The notes below the pieces were generated by a model that was not told where the DNA came from, made no database searches, and was given only the letters and a program-made list of their open reading frames with translations. From UBA3946 sp002385755 (GTDB lineage Bacteria > Bacillota_I > Bacilli_A > ML615J-28 > CAG-698), in NCBI GenBank assembly GCA_050953085.1, contig JBMNLX010000001.1, forward strand, positions 186,001-250,000: DNA of 64,000 bases, written 5' to 3'. The first letter of the stretch is position 1; each line of letters starts with the position of its first letter. Below, piece by piece: positions 59,926 through 64,000 of this stretch. Position numbers and translations under genes: made by a program.

Positions 59926-62544
59926 CTATTTTTCGTATTCGCTAAGCAACCTTTCGATTTCTTCTTTTTGTTTCAAGTAATCGGCGAGTTTTTCCCTTTC
60001 AATCGCGATCTTATCCGCCGGCGCTTTTTGAATAAACTTCTCGTTCGAAAGCAAACTCCGGCAACGCGCGATTTCCGCTTCCGTCTTTTCAAGGCTCGCC
60101 CTTAGTTTCGCCTTTTCTTCCTCAATGTTTACAAGCTGGGCCATGGGAACGGCGACGGTCAAGGCCGGGTAAACGACGAGCGCCTTGCCGGTCGTCTCAA
60201 TCGCTTTCCCGCCAAAAGTAATCTCGCGGTAGTTCGCGAACCGCTTTATAAAAGGAAGATGCGCTTCGATTAAGGCGACTGTCTCTCGATCCCGCGCCTC
60301 GATTTCCAAATCGACGGGCTTGTGGTAAGAGACGTTCTTTTCGGCGCGGATGCCGCGGACGGCGGTAATGATATCATAAATAATCTCGGCGCGGCTCGCG
60401 TCGGGAAAATCAAATTCCGGACGCGCTTCCGGCCAGGGGGCGACCGTGATGCTTCCCGGGTTAAAACGTTGGTATATTTCCTCGGTCACAAACGGCATGA
60501 TCGGGTGAAGCAATTTCAAAACCGCGGTCAAGACATAAGCCAGGACGGCGCAGGTAGATTGCATTTGCTTTTTATCATCGCCCGAAAAGACGACTTTCGT
60601 TAGCTCGAGATACCAGGAAGCAAAATCATCCCAAACAAATTTATATATCGGCCGCGTCGCTTCGCCGAACTCGTATTTATCAAAGTTTTCGTCGGCCGAC
60701 CTAATCGTCTCGTTTAGCCGCGAAAGAATCCAGCGGTCAAAAAGCGTGAGTTTTTCCTTCGCTATCGGCCGGCCGTCGTAGCCCGCGGTCGCGAAATTAA
60801 GACCGATATAACGCGAGATATTCCAGATTTTATTGATATAGTTCCACGCGGCCTCGACTTTCTCCTCGGAGAAACGCAAATCAAGGCCCGGGGTCGCCGC
60901 GGTGCTTAAGAAATAGCGGAGACTGTCCATTCCGTAACGGGCGTGGATATCATGAATCTCGATATAATTACCGAGCGATTTGCTTACCTTCCTTCCCTTT
61001 TCGTCGCGGATTAACCCATGAATCAAAACGTCGCGGAAAGGGCGGACGCCAAGAAAATGCTTCGACTGGAAAGCCATCCGCGCGACCCAGAAGAAAATGA
61101 TGTCATAAGCGGTAACCAAAACGTCGGTGGGGAAATATCTTTCTAAATCGGGCGCCTTCTCGGGCCAACCAAGCGTCGAGAACGGCCAAAGGGCGCTAGA
61201 AAACCAGGTGTCAAGAACGTCCTCGTCCTGGACCCACCCTTCGCCTTTCGGGGCCTCGTGACCGACGCGAATCTCGTCGCCGCGATACCATGCCGGGATC
61301 CGGTGCCCCCACCATAACTGCCGGGAAATGCACCAGTCCTGAATATTCTCAAGCCATTCCGTGAAAGTCCTCTCAAAACGCTCGGGGAAGAAATGGATCT
61401 TTCCTTCCGTCCTCTGCATTTTCAAGACTTCTTCCGCCAGGCGCTCCATGGCGACGAACCACTGCTTCGAAAGGCGCGGCTCGACGACTACCCCGGTCCT
61501 TTCGCTGTGCCCGACGGAGTGGATGATCTTCTCGATCTTTTGAAGCAACCCGTTTTCCTTTAATGCGGAAACAACGGCTTCACGGCAGGCGAAGCGCTCC
61601 ATGCCCTCGTATTTCCCGGCGAGCGCGTTCATCGTGCCGTCCTCGTTCATGCAGTGCGGCATCGGCAGGTTATGCCGGAGCCCGACCTCAAAGTCATTGG
61701 GGTCGTGGGCCGGCGTGACCTTAACGATACCGGTCCCGTATTCGATATCGACATAATCGTCGGCGATAACGGGGATTTTCCGGTCGGTTTCGGGAATGAT
61801 AACCTCCCGCCCGATTAAATCGCGGAAACGCTCGTCCTCGGGGTTTACCATTAAAGCGACGTCGCCGAACATCGTTTCCGGACGGGTAGTGGCGACGGTC
61901 AAGCCGCCCTGAGTCCCGTCGGCGAAAGGATAAGTAATATAGTAAAGCGCCCCCTCGATTTCGTGATAGATTACCTCGATGTTGGATAGGGCCGTTTTGC
62001 TTTGAACGTCCCAATTGATAATCCGCTCGCCCCGGTAAATTAATCCTTCGTTATAAAGCTGGATGAAGACCTCGTTAACGGCGCGATTAAGTCCCTCGTC
62101 GAGCGTGAACCGCTCGCGCGTGTAATCAAGGCTAAGGCCGATTATTTCCCATTGCTCACGGATAAAGGAAGCGTATTTTTCTTTCCACTCCCAACAGACC
62201 TCCAGAAAACGCTCGCGACCCATATCATACCGGTTTTGCCCTTTTTTTCTTAGATCGGATTCAACCCGGGCTTGCGTCGCAATACTGGCGTGATCCATCC
62301 CCGGAAGATATAAGACGTCGTATCCTTGCATTCTTTTACGGCGGACGAGGATATCCTGAAGCGTCGTGTTAAGGACGTGACCGATATGAAGTTTTCCCGT
62401 GATGTTCGGGGGCGGAATCACAATCGTATACGGTTTTTTGTTTTCGTCGCCGGCGGTAAAATAACCTTCTTTAATCCACCGCCGGTATTTGCCTTTCTCG
62501 ACGGAATTAAAATCATACTTTGTCGGCAAATCTTTTAATTTCAT
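59926..62544 (-). CDS. valS: Valyl-tRNA synthetase
   Basis: 872 residues from ATG behind GGAGG. HIGH motif PPPNITGKLHIGHVLN near 46, the CP1 editing domain, KMSKS as GRKVSKSLGN near 520 and a C-terminal coiled coil (NIEEEKAKLRASLEKTEAEIARC). The upstream frame to 62628 lies inside the T-box and is rejected. Controlled by the T-box leader below; followed by the HPt gene, folC and the SPOR gene. Confidence 0.97.
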   Translation of the reverse strand: MKLKDLPTKYDFNSVEKGKYRRWIKEGYFTAGDENKKPYTIVIPPPNITGKLHIGHVLNTTLQDILVRRKRMQGYDVLYLPGMDHASIATQARVESDLRKKGQNRYDMGRERFLEVCWEWKEKYASFIREQWEIIGLSLDYTRERFTLDEGLNRAVNEVFIQLYNEGLIYRGERIINWDVQSKTALSNIEVIYHEIEGALYYITYPFADGTQGGLTVATTRPETMFGDVALMVNPEDERFRDLIGREVIIPETDRKIPVIADDYVDIEYGTGIVKVTPAHDPNDFEVGLRHNLPMPHCMNEDGTMNALAGKYEGMERFACREAVVSALKENGLLQKIEKIIHSVGHSERTGVVVEPRLSKQWFVAMERLAEEVLKMQRTEGKIHFFPERFERTFTEWLENIQDWCISRQLWWGHRIPAWYRGDEIRVGHEAPKGEGWVQDEDVLDTWFSSALWPFSTLGWPEKAPDLERYFPTDVLVTAYDIIFFWVARMAFQSKHFLGVRPFRDVLIHGLIRDEKGRKVSKSLGNYIEIHDIHARYGMDSLRYFLSTAATPGLDLRFSEEKVEAAWNYINKIWNISRYIGLNFATAGYDGRPIAKEKLTLFDRWILSRLNETIRSADENFDKYEFGEATRPIYKFVWDDFASWYLELTKVVFSGDDKKQMQSTCAVLAYVLTAVLKLLHPIMPFVTEEIYQRFNPGSITVAPWPEARPEFDFPDASRAEIIYDIITAVRGIRAEKNVSYHKPVDLEIEARDRETVALIEAHLPFIKRFANYREITFGGKAIETTGKALVVYPALTVAVPMAQLVNIEEEKAKLRASLEKTEAEIARCRSLLSNEKFIQKAPADKIAIEREKLADYLKQKEEIERLLSEYEK

Positions 62545-62556
62545 AACGCACCTCCA

Positions 62557-62811
62557 TAAAAAAAAGTCCTTATCATTAGATAAGGACGAAATATTCCGCG
62601 GTACCACCTTACTTCGCAGGGAATACAAAAAAATCCCGGCGCGCTCAAATGCCTTTAACGCAAGGCGATACGGGTATTGCTACTAAAATTCGCGATACCG
62701 GCTCCAAGGCGACCTTCGCGACCCCGCGGGAGACTTTTCACCAACCAGCCTCTCTCTGCGACCTACCGCAAGCCGCTACTCCTCCTTTTCATAGCCTTTG
62801 TTTCTTAATTA
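62557..62811 (-). promoter_or_regulatory. Valine T-box riboswitch leader with terminator
   Basis: Minus-strand leader of valS. The T-box AAGGTGGTACCGCGG is at 62596-62610. Stem I features are present: GAGGAGTAGC, then CGCAGAGAGAGGCTGG and GGTGAAAAG. The specifier loop reads GAAGGTCGCC, with GUC (valine) at 62711-62713. A terminator stem GTCCTTATC / GATAAGGAC (62566-62587) followed by eight T lies just before the valS ribosome-binding site, competing with the antiterminator. Uncharged tRNA-Val would switch on valS. Confidence 0.95.
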
Positions 62812-62817
62812 TAAACT

Positions 62818-62846
62818 ATTATATGATAACCACGCGCAAAAGTCAA
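62818..62846 (-). promoter_or_regulatory. Sigma-A promoter of the valS leader
   Basis: TTGACT (62841-62846), 17 bases, TATAAT (62818-62823) on the minus strand, directly before the T-box. Confidence 0.92.
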
Positions 62847-62898
62847 TATTTTTAATAATTATTTAGCGTTTCTTTATTAAGCGCAGTAAAAACTAATT

Positions 62899-64000
62899 TC
62901 ATTCACGATAAACATCGCCCGCGATACGCACTTCGGTGCGGGGAGAAAGCGATATTTCAAGGATCTTCACCGCTTCGGGGGCGGTCAATCGCTTATACTG
63001 CTGCGAATAGAAACGTTTATTAAACCGTTTTACATACTTCAAAGCTTCATGCGACGATAACCCGAAAAATTTCTTCAAAAGATAGACAATGCGCTCTTCA
63101 TCATCGCCGTTAACCCAAAACCGATAAAGAATGAAATCATTAATCTCAAACTTGCCGAGAGCGTCTTCGGTTTTTTGATCCGCGCCGGTAAGTTCCGGAG
63201 AAACCGGCGCGGAAAGAATCCGGTCCATAACAACCGCCGCTTCCGGAAAGACGGATTTATAGTATTTTACCGTCTCAATTACGACCGTCTTGGTAAGCCC
63301 GGCGTTGATGCCGTACATCGCCATATGATCGCCGCCGAAGGTCGACCATCCCAAAGCCATTTCGCTCATATCGGTCGTGCCGATAACCAAAGCGTCATGC
63401 ATATTAGCAAGATTCATCAGCATATGGGAACGGATCCGGGCTTGGACGTTTTCATAGGTTATATCCTTGATCTTGCCGTCGTGGCCGATGGCGTTTAAAG
63501 ATCTCTCGACGTCTTGCCCGATCGGAATCTCTTTGAAAGTGACCCCGAGAGCGGCCGCCAAATCGCGGGCATTATTTAAAGAAGCGGGGCCCGTCTCCCG
63601 CGACGGCATCGTCACCGCGATAACATTTTTCTTATTATAACCGTAACGGTCAAACGCGTAGCATAACGATAACAAAGCCAAGGTTGAGTCCAAACCGCCG
63701 CTTACGCCAATCACGCAGCGCTCGATGCCGATGTATTGGAGTCTTTTAATAACCCCGGCGGCCTGGATATTGATGATATCGCGATAATCGCGTTCCGACT
63801 TCGGCGCGAACGGTCTTAATTCCAACGGGTTCTCAAAATCATAATCGTCGCCCCGTTCAAGCTGAAACGGCACGATTCTGATATCGGCGTCACGGGTGAA
63901 CTCCTGGACTTTTTTGTAATAGCTGTTGTTCCGGCGGAGATGGTGAAGTTTCAAAACGTCGATATCTCCGTAGATAATGCTTGATTCGAGGGTTATCTCG
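62899..64000 (-). CDS. nadE: Glutamine-dependent NAD+ synthetase (partial, 5' end off right edge)
   Basis: The visible 367 residues are the end of the N-terminal glutaminase domain (ESSIIYGDIDVLKLHHLRRNNSY, typical of its closing strand) and the whole synthetase domain with the P-loop GVSGGLDSTLALLSL near the middle, TMPSRETGPASLNNARDLAAALG and the activation loop TTDMSEMALGWSTFGGDHMAMY. It makes NAD+ from NaAD using ATP and glutamine. A TTG at 63954 is not the start, because coding continues through the edge. No nadD was found in the yqeK cluster. Confidence 0.93.
   Translation of the reverse strand, partial: EITLESSIIYGDIDVLKLHHLRRNNSYYKKVQEFTRDADIRIVPFQLERGDDYDFENPLELRPFAPKSERDYRDIINIQAAGVIKRLQYIGIERCVIGVSGGLDSTLALLSLCYAFDRYGYNKKNVIAVTMPSRETGPASLNNARDLAAALGVTFKEIPIGQDVERSLNAIGHDGKIKDITYENVQARIRSHMLMNLANMHDALVIGTTDMSEMALGWSTFGGDHMAMYGINAGLTKTVVIETVKYYKSVFPEAAVVMDRILSAPVSPELTGADQKTEDALGKFEINDFILYRFWVNGDDEERIVYLLKKFFGLSSHEALKYVKRFNKRFYSQQYKRLTAPEAVKILEISLSPRTEVRIAGDVYRE

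Noticed and set aside
1..64000. CRISPR arrays, rRNA, tRNA genes and an origin of replication
   Set aside because: No regular spaced repeats, no rRNA or tRNA signatures and no DnaA-box cluster were noticed in the window.

Overview
The window looks like a chromosome segment of an endospore-forming Bacillota (Firmicutes) bacterium of the Bacilli/Erysipelotrichia type, probably an anaerobe. The pointers are gene order close to Bacillus subtilis (hrcA-grpE-dnaK-dnaJ-rsmE-mtaB, cshB-nfo, yqeG-yqeH-yqeK-rsfS, yrrM-trhP1-trhP2-greA, valS-folC-spoIIB-radC-spoIVFA-spoIVFB), sigma-A promoters, a valine T-box, CIRCE operators, a pro-sigma-K gene, and an Nfn electron-bifurcating transhydrogenase. No rRNA, tRNA or CRISPR array was seen.

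Layout. 1-5.9 kb: a sensor protein with degenerate GGDEF/EAL domains (cut by the left edge), dtd, relA/spoT and apt. 6.0-12.2 kb: a SpoVB-like flippase, a YetF-like protein, a YrzE-like membrane protein, rarA, an FtsK/SpoIIIE-like protein whose ATPase motifs have decayed, a possible structured RNA, and rpmG. 12.25-13.5 kb: a decayed insertion sequence inserted beside the rpmG promoter and flanked by an unusually long 26-bp direct repeat. 13.6-15.5 kb: a nucleotidyltransferase remnant, a stand-alone transposase-type DNA-binding protein, and ispG. 15.5-26.4 kb: copZ-like, rmuC, nfo, cshB, mtaB, rsmE and the HrcA-controlled chaperone operon.

26.45-32.1 kb is an AT-rich foreign island. It holds a large serine recombinase with broken accessory genes and, on the other strand, the remains of an Rhs polymorphic-toxin locus: a frameshifted Rhs core, a HEAT-repeat protein, an orphan nuclease-type toxin tip and a probable immunity gene.

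32.2-36 kb: a four-gene operon (ROK kinase, metallo-beta-lactamase-fold hydrolase, NfnA, NfnB). 36-39.9 kb: the sporulation protein YlmC/YmxH, a 54-codon ORF, rsfS, yqeK, yqeH, yqeG and sigK. 39.9-45 kb: an operon of two ABC exporter half-transporters, a small membrane protein and an FRG-domain protein. 45.1-53.8 kb: a DUF438/hemerythrin/PAS protein, asnA, a ROK/ASKHA protein, greA, two U32 tRNA-hydroxylation proteins, an O-methyltransferase and a TPR-type regulator. 53.9-64 kb: a YgjP-like metalloprotease, an M50 protease, spoIVFB, spoIVFA, radC, a SPOR-domain protein, folC, an HPt-domain protein, valS with its T-box leader, and nadE cut by the right edge.

How the genes fit together. The SpoIVFA/SpoIVFB pair and the SigK precursor in the same window suggest a working mother-cell sigma-K activation pathway. 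RelA, Apt and Dtd form a nucleotide/translation-quality cluster. The most unusual items are the FtsK-like pseudo-ATPase, the HPt protein between valS and folC, the transposase-derived DNA-binding gene overlapping ispG, the ABC exporter/FRG operon and the toxin island. All functional statements rest on reading motifs and gene order by eye; no database search was run.
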